Origin: Marinobacterium sp. xm-d-530
Lineage (GTDB): Bacteria; Pseudomonadota; Gammaproteobacteria; Pseudomonadales; Balneatricaceae
Direction: 5' to 3'
NCBI RefSeq assembly: GCF_013283365.1
Contig: NZ_WBYM01000005.1
Location: forward strand, 1-64,000
DNA: 64,000 nt
Shown here: positions 1 through 8,020 of the stretch, in pieces
Layout of the letters: each line of letters starts with the position of its first letter
How positions within the stretch are numbered: position 1 is the first letter of the stretch
Translations under genes and position numbers: made by a program
Notes under the pieces: model-generated
What the model was told of the DNA's origin: nothing
The model's database searches: none
The model's input: only the letters and a program-made list of their open reading frames with translations

Positions 1-127
1 GGCGAGATCATTACAATAAAGTAAGACCACATAGTGCACTTGGCTATGTGCCACCAGAGGAATTCGCTAAGCGTGCTGCTTAGCAAAATCTCATCGAAGA
101 AGTGGTACTAACTAAGGGGAAAGGTCA
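1..127 (+). mobile_element. Right end of an IS3-family insertion sequence
   Basis: The window opens inside an insertion sequence. Bases 3-83 encode the last residues of an OrfB-type DDE transposase, and the element appears to end at base 127. Read on the minus strand, the end begins TGACCTTTCCCCTTAG, which resembles the terminal inverted repeats of the IS3 family (IS407-like group). The four bases after 127 (GTGC) could be the target-site duplication, but the left end is outside the window. The family assignment rests on the transposase tail and the TGACC terminus. Confidence 0.7.
3..83 (+). CDS. IS3-family transposase OrfB, C-terminal 26 residues (partial)
   Basis: Frame 3 reads through to a TAG at 81-83. 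It contains the signature end of the IS3 OrfB integrase core, NKVRPHSALGYVPPEEFA, which follows the catalytic Glu in this family. The start lies upstream of the window, so intactness cannot be judged. The IS sits 3' of the phasin gene, separated from it by a terminator, so it probably does not affect phasin expression. Confidence 0.8.
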   Translation, partial: RDHYNKVRPHSALGYVPPEEFAKRAA

Positions 128-142
128 GTGCCGTTAAGAGAC

Positions 143-170
143 AAAAAAGAGAGCCGTAGCTCTCTTTTTT
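143..170 (-). terminator. Bidirectional Rho-independent terminator
   Basis: A perfect 12-bp stem (AAAAAAGAGAGC, 143-154; GCTCTCTTTTTT, 159-170) encloses a 4-nt loop (155-158). On the minus strand it lies about 50 nt beyond the phasin stop codon. Because it has an A-run and a T-run on either side, it should also stop reading from the IS on the plus strand. Confidence 0.85.
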
Positions 171-219
171 AAAATCACAGCATTCTGCTATGCAAAGTGC
201 AGTGATGTTTAGTTGCTCA

Positions 220-576
220 TTATGCTTTAGCAGACATGAACTTTTTTAGTTCTTCGAACATTGGAGCTGAAGCGTAATCTTCTACACTCTGTTCCATCAG
301 TTCAGTCAATTCAGCTTTAGCGGCTGCAAGTGCTGCGATCTCTTTCTCAGCAACTTCAGTCATTTTAGCTTCAGCTTCTTTCAAGTATTTAACTTGAAGT
401 TCTAGAGCTGCTTTTGGATCTTTAACTTCAGTTAGAGATTTCATCTGTGAAAGAGATGCGTTAACAACCTCTGTTACATAAGATGATTGAAGACCAATTA
501 GGGCTTCAGCAGTCTTCTTGTTGATCTCAGCCATCGCCATCATTGGCTTCATGCTATCTTTTAGTTCGTTCATCAT
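220..576 (-). CDS. phaP: Phasin family protein (PHA granule-associated)
   Basis: This 118-residue, almost fully helical, Ala/Glu/Lys-rich protein with no signal peptide matches the phasin family (Phasin_2 / PhaP type). Members coat polyhydroxyalkanoate granules in the cytoplasm and control their number and size. The central region has the amphipathic heptad-like pattern usual for phasins. AGGAG lies 5-10 nt upstream of two tandem ATGs, so the start may be residue 1 or 2. No PHA synthase gene is in the window, so granule formation here is inferred from the family. A strong terminator follows the gene. Confidence 0.85.
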   Translation of the reverse strand: MMNELKDSMKPMMAMAEINKKTAEALIGLQSSYVTEVVNASLSQMKSLTEVKDPKAALELQVKYLKEAEAKMTEVAEKEIAALAAAKAELTELMEQSVEDYASAPMFEELKKFMSAKA

Positions 577-746
577 GAGTCATACTCCTAATTTAATTTA
601 TTGTGCACTGCACCATAGGGTCAATATATTGAGGTTTTTGCTAACTGTCAAACCTTTTTGTGCACCGCAACAAAAATATATTTAGAAACTCCCACTGTGG
701 TTTTTTTCACGAATAGGTATCATGGCGGCAACACAAGGAAACCGAC

Positions 747-1475
747 ATGCAACTCTCTATACTCTTCGAAGATGACTATCTTATAGCAGTAGATAAACCC
801 TCGGGTTTATTGGTTCATCCGAGTTGGATTACAAAGCCTGATGAACCCACCTTAATGGGCCTGCTGAAAGAGCACTTTAATGCTGAAAAGCTGCATACTA
901 TCCACCGACTTGATAGGGCAACGAGCGGCGTGATCCTGGTGGGTAAAGAGATTGAATCGTCAAAACGGATGCAAGAGCAGTTTCAGTCAAGAGGCGTTAA
1001 GAAAGAGTATGAGTGTTTGGTTAGAGGTTGGCTAAGCGAACAGCAGGGCAGTTTAGATTATCCGTTGGTGCCTAAATACGATAAGTTTGCCGACCCCTTG
1101 GCGAGGCAGGATAAAGAGGCCAAAGAGGCGGTGACCGATTTTAAAGTGATCGGGCAGACCGAGTTAGATATTCCTGTTGGACGTTATTCCACTTCACGCT
1201 ACAGCCGCGTGGCCTGCTTTCCACATACCGGCCGTAAGCACCAAATACGTCGTCATATGAAGCACCTTCTTCATCCAATCATTGGTGACACCAAGTATGG
1301 TGAAGGGCGTCATAATAGAATGTTTCGTGAACATTTTGATCTGCATCGATTGGTGCTGTTGGCTAGAACCATTCATTTTAACCACCCAATAACGGGTGAA
1401 GCACTATCTATACACTCAAAACTACCTGCTGATATAGAACAACTTTACCGGCAATTAGGGCTGAATAAGTCTTAA
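747..1475 (+). CDS. truC: tRNA pseudouridine(65) synthase TruC
   Basis: A 242-residue RluA-family pseudouridine synthase. The catalytic motif HRLDRATSG (Asp near residue 56) and the conserved HTGRKHQIRRH block near residues 160-170 are intact. The lack of an N-terminal S4 domain and the GRHNRMFREHF segment favour TruC, which modifies U65 in tRNA, over RluA, RluC or RluD. Length is close to E. coli TruC. It diverges from the phasin gene across about 170 bp. Confidence 0.85.
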   Translation: MQLSILFEDDYLIAVDKPSGLLVHPSWITKPDEPTLMGLLKEHFNAEKLHTIHRLDRATSGVILVGKEIESSKRMQEQFQSRGVKKEYECLVRGWLSEQQGSLDYPLVPKYDKFADPLARQDKEAKEAVTDFKVIGQTELDIPVGRYSTSRYSRVACFPHTGRKHQIRRHMKHLLHPIIGDTKYGEGRHNRMFREHFDLHRLVLLARTIHFNHPITGEALSIHSKLPADIEQLYRQLGLNKS

Positions 1476-1527
1476 TAAATCGTGTTAGAATTCAATCAAA
1501 TTTACTCCTACCTTAAAAGAGTTCCTG

Positions 1528-2316
1528 ATGAGCCGTCCTGACGATATCAATGCCAAGATCCAAACTGACAATGCCACTTCATCCAGTTTAGAGAGCGCAC
1601 TTAAAAATAGCCCCGTCATCGCACTGATTGGTGCCATGGATCAGGAGATTGAACGCCTAAAAAACAGTATTCAATCTTTACAAGTAAGTGAAATCGCAGG
1701 CTTTACTTTTTTTTCAGGGCAGATCGACGGTGTCGACGTGGTGCTGCTTAAATCGGGCATCGGTAAGGTCAATGCTGCAGTGGGTACCACCTTGCTGTTA
1801 GATCACTTTAAACCAAGCTGTGTGATTAACACAGGTTCTGCTGGTGGCTTTGATCCAACGTTGAAAGTAGGGGATGTGGTGATCTCTGATGAGGTTCGTC
1901 ACCACGATGTTGACCTAACCGTATTTGGCTACGAGATCGGTCAAATGGCTAGAATGCCAGCCGCTTACTTAGCGGATGAACTGCTACTTAAGGTGGCTGA
2001 AGAGTCTATAGCTCAGTTTGAAAACACCGCATGTCAGCGTGGTTTAATCGCGACCGGTGATGCCTTTATGAGCGATCCAGAGCATGTTGAGAAGGTTAGA
2101 GCCAACTTTCCTACGATGAAAGCTGCAGAGATGGAAGCGGCTGCCATTGCACAGACCTGTTACCGCTTTGAGGTTCCGTTTCTAGTTATTCGGGCGTTGT
2201 CGGATATCGCAGGCCAAGAATCTAATGTCAGCTTTGATCAGTTCATCGAAACGGCATCAGAAAATTCGGCTCAGATGGTTTTAGCAATTGTTGCCAGACT
2301 TGCAAAACTAAGCTGA
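1528..2316 (+). CDS. mtnN: 5'-methylthioadenosine/S-adenosylhomocysteine nucleosidase-like protein
   Basis: A PNP/UDP-phosphorylase-family nucleosidase that would cleave MTA and SAH, recycling methionine and (with LuxS) feeding AI-2 synthesis. The first strand IALIGAM starts near residue 31, and the catalytic AEMEAAA and RALSDIAG motifs (Glu and Asp) are present. Enterobacterial MtnN starts almost directly at the first strand, so this protein has an unusual extension of about 30 polar residues. The only in-frame ATG near the core is M37, inside the first strand, so the long form is probably real. Ribosome binding site is weak. Confidence 0.8.
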   Translation: MSRPDDINAKIQTDNATSSSLESALKNSPVIALIGAMDQEIERLKNSIQSLQVSEIAGFTFFSGQIDGVDVVLLKSGIGKVNAAVGTTLLLDHFKPSCVINTGSAGGFDPTLKVGDVVISDEVRHHDVDLTVFGYEIGQMARMPAAYLADELLLKVAEESIAQFENTACQRGLIATGDAFMSDPEHVEKVRANFPTMKAAEMEAAAIAQTCYRFEVPFLVIRALSDIAGQESNVSFDQFIETASENSAQMVLAIVARLAKLS

Positions 2317-2335
2317 TCCGAAGAGTCGCTGGTTG

Positions 2336-2833
2336 CTATTCAGCAGCCAGCTCTTTCAGATAGTTGACGACCGATTCACTGTCCCATTCGCGCTCACCGA
2401 TCACCTTATCAATCACTTCGCCCTCTTTATCGAGCACCAATGTCATGGGTAATCCCTCAAGACGCAGAGTCATAAAGGCCGCTCCCGGCTCATCCAGCCA
2501 GATTTCGGGTTCTGCGCCATCAAAGTTCTCCAATACGAAGGCCTCCACCTGATCACTCATATCACCTACATTGATAGCTACCACTCGCGCGTGACCTTCA
2601 ACAGCCTCCTCTAAACGCCCTAATGCAGGCATCTCACGAATGCAGGGCGGGCACCAGGTTGCCCAGAAGTTAATCAAGCGTACTTCACCTTGGTACGCAT
2701 CAAGCGTGATAGGGTCACCCTCTAGGGTTTTGAAATCCAGCGGTGGAAGTTGCGCGGCCTGTGAAGTGACCGAACCAATCGATAAAAACAATCCTAGCGT
2801 ATAGGACTTAATACTGTGTAAGCTCATAGTCAT
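2336..2833 (-). CDS. TlpA-like periplasmic thioredoxin-fold protein
   Basis: A 165-residue exported thiol-disulfide protein. An N-terminal signal sequence (hydrophobic stretch SYTLGLFLSIGSVTSQA) is followed by a thioredoxin fold with the active site NFWATWCPPCIREM, typical of TlpA/ResA/CcmG reductants. The conserved cis-Pro loop is visible as EGLPMT. The start may be MTMSL or MSL two residues later. It is convergent with mtnN and divergent from the next dehydrogenase. No cytochrome c maturation genes are nearby, so the substrate is unknown. Confidence 0.85.
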   Translation of the reverse strand: MTMSLHSIKSYTLGLFLSIGSVTSQAAQLPPLDFKTLEGDPITLDAYQGEVRLINFWATWCPPCIREMPALGRLEEAVEGHARVVAINVGDMSDQVEAFVLENFDGAEPEIWLDEPGAAFMTLRLEGLPMTLVLDKEGEVIDKVIGEREWDSESVVNYLKELAAE

Positions 2834-2867
2834 TATTACGAATCATATAGAGAATAAGGATCATATC

Positions 2868-3743
2868 ATGGCAAACGTTGCTTTTATTGGCTTAGGTACA
2901 ATGGGTTACCCAATGGCAGGGCATCTAACTAAGGCGGGACATGAAGTCACTGTCTACAACCGAACCTTTGCTAAAGCAGAAGCCTGGGTCAGTGAATACG
3001 CGGGTAAAGCAGCTAAAACCCCACAAGCAGCCGCTGTAGGCTGTGACATTGTATTTGTGTGTGTCGGTAATGATGATGACCTGTATCAGGTTACTACGGG
3101 CGAAGAGGGTGCGATTAAAGGCATGAAGCCTGGTGCAATACTCGTTGATCACACAACAGCATCTGCTGAAGCGGCGAGAACACTCAATGCGGTCTGTGGT
3201 GAACAGGGATTGGGATTCATTGATGCCCCTGTGTCTGGCGGACAGGCGGGCGCTGAAAATGGCCTTCTTAGTGTGATGTGTGGTGGTGATTCAGACGTCT
3301 ACAAACAGGTTGAGCCTGTTATTGATGCTTATGCAAAATCACAAAGCTTGTTGGGTGATGCTGGAGCAGGGCAGCTGGCTAAGATGATGAACCAGATCTG
3401 TATTGCTGGTTTGGTGCAGGGGTTGGCTGAAGCGATCCACTTCGGCCAGAAGAGCGGGCTTGATGTTGCCGCCGTTATTGATGTTATACAGCACGGGGCA
3501 GCCGGTTCTTGGCAGATGGTTAATCGTCACCAAACAATGATCGACGAAAAGTATGACTACGGTTTCGCTGTAGATTGGATGCGCAAAGACTTAGGTATTG
3601 TCCTTAATGAAGCGCGCAGTAATGGCGCACGCCTTCCTGTGACAGCGATTGTGGACCAATTCTATTCGGAAGTTCAGGCGCTGGGAGGCAATCGCTGGGA
3701 TACTAGCAGTCTGCTGAAGCGACTTCAGTCGATGGATAAATAG
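2868..3743 (+). CDS. NAD(P)-dependent oxidoreductase, 3-hydroxyisobutyrate dehydrogenase family
   Basis: A 291-residue beta-hydroxyacid dehydrogenase. The N-terminal Rossmann motif is GLGTMGYPMAGHL, the substrate loop is DAPVSGGQAGAENG, and the catalytic Lys lies in GAGQLAKMMNQ. The family includes tartronate semialdehyde reductase, 3-hydroxyisobutyrate dehydrogenase and glyoxylate/succinic-semialdehyde reductases; the sequence alone does not decide the substrate. A paralogue with the same motif set lies at 14929-15798. GGATCATATC precedes the ATG as a weak ribosome binding site. Confidence 0.85.
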   Translation: MANVAFIGLGTMGYPMAGHLTKAGHEVTVYNRTFAKAEAWVSEYAGKAAKTPQAAAVGCDIVFVCVGNDDDLYQVTTGEEGAIKGMKPGAILVDHTTASAEAARTLNAVCGEQGLGFIDAPVSGGQAGAENGLLSVMCGGDSDVYKQVEPVIDAYAKSQSLLGDAGAGQLAKMMNQICIAGLVQGLAEAIHFGQKSGLDVAAVIDVIQHGAAGSWQMVNRHQTMIDEKYDYGFAVDWMRKDLGIVLNEARSNGARLPVTAIVDQFYSEVQALGGNRWDTSSLLKRLQSMDK

Positions 3744-3763
3744 TTGTATATATCTTGCAGGAA

Positions 3764-3777
3764 TTGATTTAGATCAA
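3764..3777 (+). promoter_or_regulatory. Perfect FNR/ANR (Crp-Fnr family) box
   Basis: TTGATTTAGATCAA matches the FNR consensus TTGAT-N4-ATCAA exactly. Its centre (3770.5) is 54 nt upstream of the small ORF at 3825. If it acts as a class II site at -41.5, transcription would start near 3812, just ahead of the ribosome binding site. The -10 element is not convincing. Confidence 0.65.
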
Positions 3778-3824
3778 TAAAATGGATCCTGTCTTAAACA
3801 AACAAATTAATGAGGTTTAGTCAG

Positions 3825-3965
3825 ATGGGCTCAATCGATAAATACAACATGATTTCTCTAGCTCCAAGTCTAGTGATCATCGGTGCAATGCTTGTTATGA
3901 CAGTAGTCGGCATTAAGCTTCTAAAGGGTGCAATTGCTAAAGATGCGGCGAAAGCTGGCGAATAA
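3825..3965 (+). CDS. 46-residue single-span membrane peptide, unknown function
   Basis: This small ORF runs from ATG (3825) to TAA (3963-3965). A GAGG at 3812-3815 sits 9 nt before the ATG. The peptide has a short polar N-terminus (MGSIDKYN), one hydrophobic segment (about residues 10-32, LAPSLVIIGAMLVMTVVGI) and a basic/Ala-rich tail (KLLKGAIAKDAAKAGE), so the likely topology is N-out, C-in. An exact FNR box upstream and a strong terminator downstream make it a self-contained transcription unit. I do not recognise the family. Small oxidase or respiratory-complex accessory peptides look like this, but that link is inference from the FNR box only. Confidence 0.7.
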   Translation: MGSIDKYNMISLAPSLVIIGAMLVMTVVGIKLLKGAIAKDAAKAGE

Positions 3966-3976
3966 GCGACCTTGTT

Positions 3977-4006
3977 AAAAAAACCGCCTTCATTGGCGGT
4001 TTTTTT
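3977..4006 (+). terminator. Bidirectional Rho-independent terminator
   Basis: AAAAAAACCGCC (3977-3988) pairs with GGCGGTTTTTTT (3995-4006) around a 6-nt loop. It follows the 46-residue ORF by 11 nt and overlaps the stop codon of the convergent DUF1853 gene, so it probably ends both transcripts. Confidence 0.9.
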
Positions 4007-4871
4007 ATGTCTGATTGTTCATCGATTCTGCTTTATCTACCCAGGCCTCTGGCACTATAAACAGCCTTTCCACTAACTGTCTTGAACGGCCTTCACCCAA
4101 CAACACGAACAGTTGTTGTGGTCGGTCGATCACAGTCTCTGCTCTCTTTAACAGTTGGTTTTTACTCACTGCAATGTCATAAATGTGCGAAGGGGAGATT
4201 AACCACTCAGATCTCGAGGGTATTAAAAATCGAACGGTGTCTGGGTATTCATCTAAAAAGGCTACCAATTCGTTGACGCAAAGCCAGCGGCCACGAGGAT
4301 GCTGCGGGTGAATGTTATCCGGTATCTTCGATTGGTTATCGCTGACATGGTAGAAAAGCCAGCCAAATATTTGTGCATAGCTCTTAACCGCAGAATCGAC
4401 CCCTACCGATTGCAGAGTGCGTTTTGCTGGCTCAGACTCAAGAAGCTTTAACTGCTTGTTTTCTATATGTGTGATTTTTCTATCCAGGGAGTCCGTCAGA
4501 CTAGGACCTAAATAGTCACTCATCTGACCGCTACTCCCAACACGAAGATAAAATTTTATGGCGACCTCTATATGCTGCCAATCGCCATCTTTGCAGACTA
4601 GAAAATCCGCTTCGCCTAAGGTTTTCTTATTATCAATTATTTGAATATGACTATTTAAATCAGTTATTTGAGGAAATGTTTTAAGATGAAGCTCGAATAG
4701 ATCCTCAAAGTGAACACCCAACCTGTGATGATGTTTAAGCTTCGGAATCAAGGAAGGGTTAATAGCGAGAGAGTCACGTCTAAACTTGTTTTCACCCACC
4801 AGTGTTTGGGCTTGGCTTAACCAGGCAAGTTCACTCGCTATCTGCTCTGTTGTGTAGACGATCTTTTTCAT
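4005..4871 (-). CDS. DUF1853 family protein
   Basis: A 288-residue cytoplasmic protein that matches the DUF1853 family. The most conserved part (about residues 85-110) reads GEADFLVCKDGDWQHIEVAIKFYL. The spacing of E, D and ExK resembles a PD-(D/E)XK nuclease-like core, so a nuclease-type fold is plausible, but no activity is established as far as I know. A second conserved block, SDYLGPSLTDSLDRKI, follows. The start ATG is backed by AGCGTGATTT only, so the ribosome binding site is poor. It is divergent from the 106-residue gene that precedes uvrC. Confidence 0.75.
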   Translation of the reverse strand: MKKIVYTTEQIASELAWLSQAQTLVGENKFRRDSLAINPSLIPKLKHHHRLGVHFEDLFELHLKTFPQITDLNSHIQIIDNKKTLGEADFLVCKDGDWQHIEVAIKFYLRVGSSGQMSDYLGPSLTDSLDRKITHIENKQLKLLESEPAKRTLQSVGVDSAVKSYAQIFGWLFYHVSDNQSKIPDNIHPQHPRGRWLCVNELVAFLDEYPDTVRFLIPSRSEWLISPSHIYDIAVSKNQLLKRAETVIDRPQQLFVLLGEGRSRQLVERLFIVPEAWVDKAESMNNQT

Positions 4872-4969
4872 AAATCACGCTGGCTGAATTTTAAATTCAA
4901 ATTAACATTCTAGCGGCCAATACGGTACCCTATAGTCTCAATTTTAGTGAGCGAGTTAAGGAGCAGGGA

Positions 4970-5290
4970 ATGGCTTTAATGACTAAACGTCAAGCTCAAG
5001 AGGCTGAAGCGGAAGCACGAATGGAGAAAACCAGTCGTAGTCCACGTCTCTCCCATACGGATATTAATTATATACTCATCAACGGTGCACAAATTGCATT
5101 GAGCAAAATGAAACGTGCCGATGCCTATGATGATCGTCTCTACTATCATGCGCAAATCAGCGCTTACCTTGAGGTGTCACTATCACGCGGCGCTGGGATC
5201 ACAGATGACACACGTGATGATCTAAACAACCTCTATAAAGAGGCTACTTACATCTACATGGAATCTAAGCGACACAACACCAAGGATTAA
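4970..5290 (+). CDS. Hypothetical protein upstream of uvrC
   Basis: A 106-residue, charged, mainly helical protein with no signal peptide or membrane segment, which I cannot place in a family. AAGGAGCAGGGA upstream of the ATG is a good ribosome binding site. The stop codon lies 4 nt before the uvrC start, so the two are very probably co-transcribed and perhaps translationally coupled. The C-terminal half is Tyr-rich (DRLYYHAQISAYLEV and YKEATYIYMES). The operon suggests, but does not show, a link to DNA repair. Confidence 0.7.
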   Translation: MALMTKRQAQEAEAEARMEKTSRSPRLSHTDINYILINGAQIALSKMKRADAYDDRLYYHAQISAYLEVSLSRGAGITDDTRDDLNNLYKEATYIYMESKRHNTKD

Positions 5291-5294
5291 TTGA

Positions 5295-7118
5295 TTGACG
5301 CCCTTTGATTCTAAAGCCTTCTTAGCAACACTCCCAAACAAACCTGGCTGTTATCAGATGTACGACTGTTCTGGTGAATTGTTGTATGTCGGTAAAGCAA
5401 AGAACTTAAAGAACCGGGTCTCAAGCTATTTCAGAGAGACCGGTCTTTCTATTAAGACTCAAGCATTAGTCAGCAAAATTCAATCCATTGAGATCACGTC
5501 AACGGGCTCTGAGACAGAAGCACTGCTGCTAGAGCAGAATTTAATTAAGCAGTATCGACCGCCTTACAACATATTGTTGCGTGATGATAAGTCTTACCCC
5601 TACATATTGATCACCGATAAAGACGAATTCCCAGCCGTTAGGTATCAACGCGGGAAACGTTCTCCCAACGGTTCACTATTTGGCCCTTTTCCTAGCGGCG
5701 GGGCGGTAAAAGAGAGTCTGAATCTTCTACAGAAACTGTTTAAAGTACGTCAGTGTGACGACAGTTTTTTCCGTAACCGTTCTAGACCCTGCCTGCAGTA
5801 CCAAATAGAGCGCTGCAGCGCTCCCTGTGTGGGTTTGGTTGACGATGCGGATTACCAGCGTGACGTGCGTCATACCAAGCTTTTTTTACAGGGTAAAAAC
5901 CCAAAAGTGATGAGTGAGCTCGCATCCGAAATGGAGGCTGCTTCTCGTCAATTAGAGTTCGAAAAAGCCGCTCAGCTTCGGGATCAATTGGCTCGCTTGC
6001 AGCATGTGCAAGAGCAACAGACCGTTATCGGCCAAAAAGGTGAGGCGGATGTCTTTGGCGTTGCCGTTCAACCGGGCGGCGTTTGTGTACACGCTCTGTT
6101 TGTCCGTCAGGGACGAGTTATCGGATCCAAAGTGTTTTATCCTAGAGTCGCTATCGAAGACAGTGCAGAGGATCTCTTAAGCGCTTTTATTGCTCAGTTT
6201 TACTTGGCCGGTGGTCGCGAAATACCAGAGTCCATTATTACGGCGGTTGAACTGCCTGAGTCTAATCTTCTCGGTAAAGCTCTTAGTCAAATGCGCGAAC
6301 GTAAAGTCTCTATTAGCAGTAAAGTGCGTTCTGATCGCAACAGTTGGCTTAAGTTAGCTCAGCAAAATGCCGAACAGAATTTACAGTCACAGCTGGCCAA
6401 TAAACAGAATATCTATAACCGGTTCCTAGATCTTCAGTCAGCGCTGGGCATGGAGGAGATCCCCTCAAGACTTGAGTGTTTCGACATCAGCCACTCCAGT
6501 GGAGAGGCTACTGTGGCCTCTTGTGTGGTTTTTGATCGCAATGGCCCGCTGAAACGTGACTATCGGAAATATAATATCGAAGGTATTACTGGGGGTGATG
6601 ACTACGCCGCCATGAACCAAGCCTTGCACCGTCGTTTTGAAAAGGCGACCAGTGCGGATGCAATACTACCTGATATCTTGGTGATTGACGGGGGTAAAGG
6701 GCAGGTAGCCCAGGCTGTTGAGGTGCTTAATGAGCTCAATATTCAAGGGATCAAGGTAATTGGTATCGCGAAAGGCCCAACACGTAAAGCGGGCTTTGAA
6801 ATTCTGATTGATGCTGAAACAGGCAACGAGAATATATTGCAGTCTGACTCTCTGGCGCTTCATCTATTGCAACACATCCGCGACGAATCCCACCGATTTG
6901 CCATCACGGGTCACCGTGCGCGTCGTGCTAAAGCGAGAAAGCAGTCACTACTCGAAGGCATTGAGGGCGTTGGCCCTAAACGTCGTAGAGAGCTACTGAA
7001 ACATTTCGGAAGTGCGAAAGCAGTTGAGTCGGCAAGTGTTGAAGAAATCGCAAAAGTCTCTAGTATTAGTAATAGTCTTGCAGAGACGATCTATCTCGCT
7101 CTGCACCCCGATAGCTAA
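5295..7118 (+). CDS. uvrC: Excinuclease ABC subunit C
   Basis: A 607-residue UvrC, the dual-incision nuclease of nucleotide excision repair. The N-terminal GIY-YIG domain (PGCYQMY ... LLYVGKAKNLKNRVSSYF) makes the 3' cut. It is followed by a Cys-rich linker (CLQYQIERCSAPCVG), a UVR motif near residues 205-240 that binds UvrB, an RNase H-like domain (ECFDISHSSGEATVAS, DILVIDGGKGQV) for the 5' cut, and a C-terminal helix-hairpin-helix pair (IEGVGPKRRRELLKHFGS). Length equals the E. coli protein. The start is TTG, since no ATG or GTG lies near the family start. Confidence 0.97.
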   Translation: MTPFDSKAFLATLPNKPGCYQMYDCSGELLYVGKAKNLKNRVSSYFRETGLSIKTQALVSKIQSIEITSTGSETEALLLEQNLIKQYRPPYNILLRDDKSYPYILITDKDEFPAVRYQRGKRSPNGSLFGPFPSGGAVKESLNLLQKLFKVRQCDDSFFRNRSRPCLQYQIERCSAPCVGLVDDADYQRDVRHTKLFLQGKNPKVMSELASEMEAASRQLEFEKAAQLRDQLARLQHVQEQQTVIGQKGEADVFGVAVQPGGVCVHALFVRQGRVIGSKVFYPRVAIEDSAEDLLSAFIAQFYLAGGREIPESIITAVELPESNLLGKALSQMRERKVSISSKVRSDRNSWLKLAQQNAEQNLQSQLANKQNIYNRFLDLQSALGMEEIPSRLECFDISHSSGEATVASCVVFDRNGPLKRDYRKYNIEGITGGDDYAAMNQALHRRFEKATSADAILPDILVIDGGKGQVAQAVEVLNELNIQGIKVIGIAKGPTRKAGFEILIDAETGNENILQSDSLALHLLQHIRDESHRFAITGHRARRAKARKQSLLEGIEGVGPKRRRELLKHFGSAKAVESASVEEIAKVSSISNSLAETIYLALHPDS

Positions 7119-7132
7119 AGGTGCTTCTCTGC

Positions 7133-7699
7133 ATGAATCTACCCAACGTATTAACTCTGTTACGTATTGTTTTAATTCCATTTTTCATCATTGCATACTA
7201 CTGGCCGATACCTTTTGCAGGTTGGATATCAGCCGGAATCTTTGCCTTAGCGGCCGTTACAGATTGGTTGGATGGTTATCTCGCTCGTAAATGGCAACAA
7301 GAGAGCAGCTTTGGGGCATTCCTTGACCCTGTGGCCGATAAATTAATGGTCGCTGCGGCTTTGATTTTACTGGTCGATACCTATGGACGTCTCTTTTCTG
7401 ATTGGCCTGCCATTCTCTCGATTCCAGCCATCATCATAGTCGGTCGTGAAATCGTGATCTCTGCGTTGCGTGAATGGATGGCTGAAATAGGGGAGCGCGC
7501 TCAAGTTGCCGTCTCTATGATTGGTAAAGCCAAAACTGCCCTTCAAATGCTAGCCATCTTTATCATGATTGGTGCAGCGCCTGGAACGACTCTGGCCTGG
7601 ATCGGTGTCGGTATTCTGTATGCTGCAGCACTGCTGACGCTATGGTCTATGTTTGTCTACCTGCGTGCTGCTTGGCCACACCTTAAGCCTAATCAGTGA
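7133..7699 (+). CDS. pgsA: CDP-diacylglycerol--glycerol-3-phosphate 3-phosphatidyltransferase
   Basis: An integral membrane enzyme making phosphatidylglycerophosphate, the first step towards PG and cardiolipin. The CDP-alcohol phosphatidyltransferase motif D-G-x2-A-R-x8-G-x3-D-x3-D is complete (DGYLARKWQQ ... GAFLDPVADK, residues about 57-80). There are several hydrophobic spans. I place the start at ATG 7133 (MNLPNVLTLLRI), which fits the family. A GTG at 7121 would add four residues. It lies 14 nt after uvrC, the same order as in other gammaproteobacteria. Confidence 0.95.
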   Translation: MNLPNVLTLLRIVLIPFFIIAYYWPIPFAGWISAGIFALAAVTDWLDGYLARKWQQESSFGAFLDPVADKLMVAAALILLVDTYGRLFSDWPAILSIPAIIIVGREIVISALREWMAEIGERAQVAVSMIGKAKTALQMLAIFIMIGAAPGTTLAWIGVGILYAAALLTLWSMFVYLRAAWPHLKPNQ

Positions 7700-7758
7700 T
7701 AGGCCTTAAAGTCGAGTAAGTGGTTATTTTTTAAGCAGATCTAATTTCAATCTAGCGA

Positions 7759-7786
7759 TTGACAGGGTGGGTGAAGCGTCTATAAT
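7759..7786 (+). promoter_or_regulatory. Consensus sigma-70 promoter of the tRNA operon
   Basis: TTGACA (7759-7764) and TATAAT (7781-7786) are both perfect consensus hexamers with a 16-bp spacer. The GC-rich stretch after the -10 (ACGCGCC) resembles the discriminators of stringently controlled stable-RNA promoters. The first tRNA starts about 22 nt downstream. Confidence 0.93.
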
Positions 7787-7808
7787 ACGCGCCACTTGTT
7801 CAGCAAGT

Positions 7809-7884
7809 GCGGGAATAGCTCAGTTGGTAGAGCGCAACCTTGCCAAGGTTGAGGTCGCGAGTTCGAGCCTCGTTTCCCGCTCCA
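7809..7884 (+). tRNA. glyW: tRNA-Gly (GCC)
   Basis: Acceptor stem GCGGGAA (7809-7815) pairs with TTCCCGC (7874-7880), and CCA is encoded (7882-7884). The anticodon loop TTGCCAA gives GCC at 7842-7844. T-arm GTTCGAG is present. The sequence is nearly identical to E. coli glyW as I remember it. Confidence 0.97.
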
Positions 7885-7888
7885 ATAT

Positions 7889-7963
7889 GGCGAGTTGGCA
7901 GAGCGGTGATGCAAATGATTGCAAATCATTACTAGGCCGGTTCGACTCCGGTGCTCGCCTCCA
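7889..7963 (+). tRNA. cysT: tRNA-Cys (GCA)
   Basis: Acceptor stem GGCGAGT/GCTCGCC closes the cloverleaf, with encoded CCA at 7961-7963 and anticodon GCA at 7921-7923 in the loop TTGCAAA. It begins 4 nt after tRNA-Gly, so both come from one precursor. Confidence 0.96.
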
Positions 7964-8020
7964 TATTCTCTTCCTAAAGATCTCTCTTTAGGGATGTATC
8001 AAACGATACACATCATCAAT

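Noticed and set aside
7767-7991. A 74-codon open frame across the tRNA-Gly and tRNA-Cys genes
   Set aside because: It lies over two clear tRNA genes and their promoter, so it is a chance frame.
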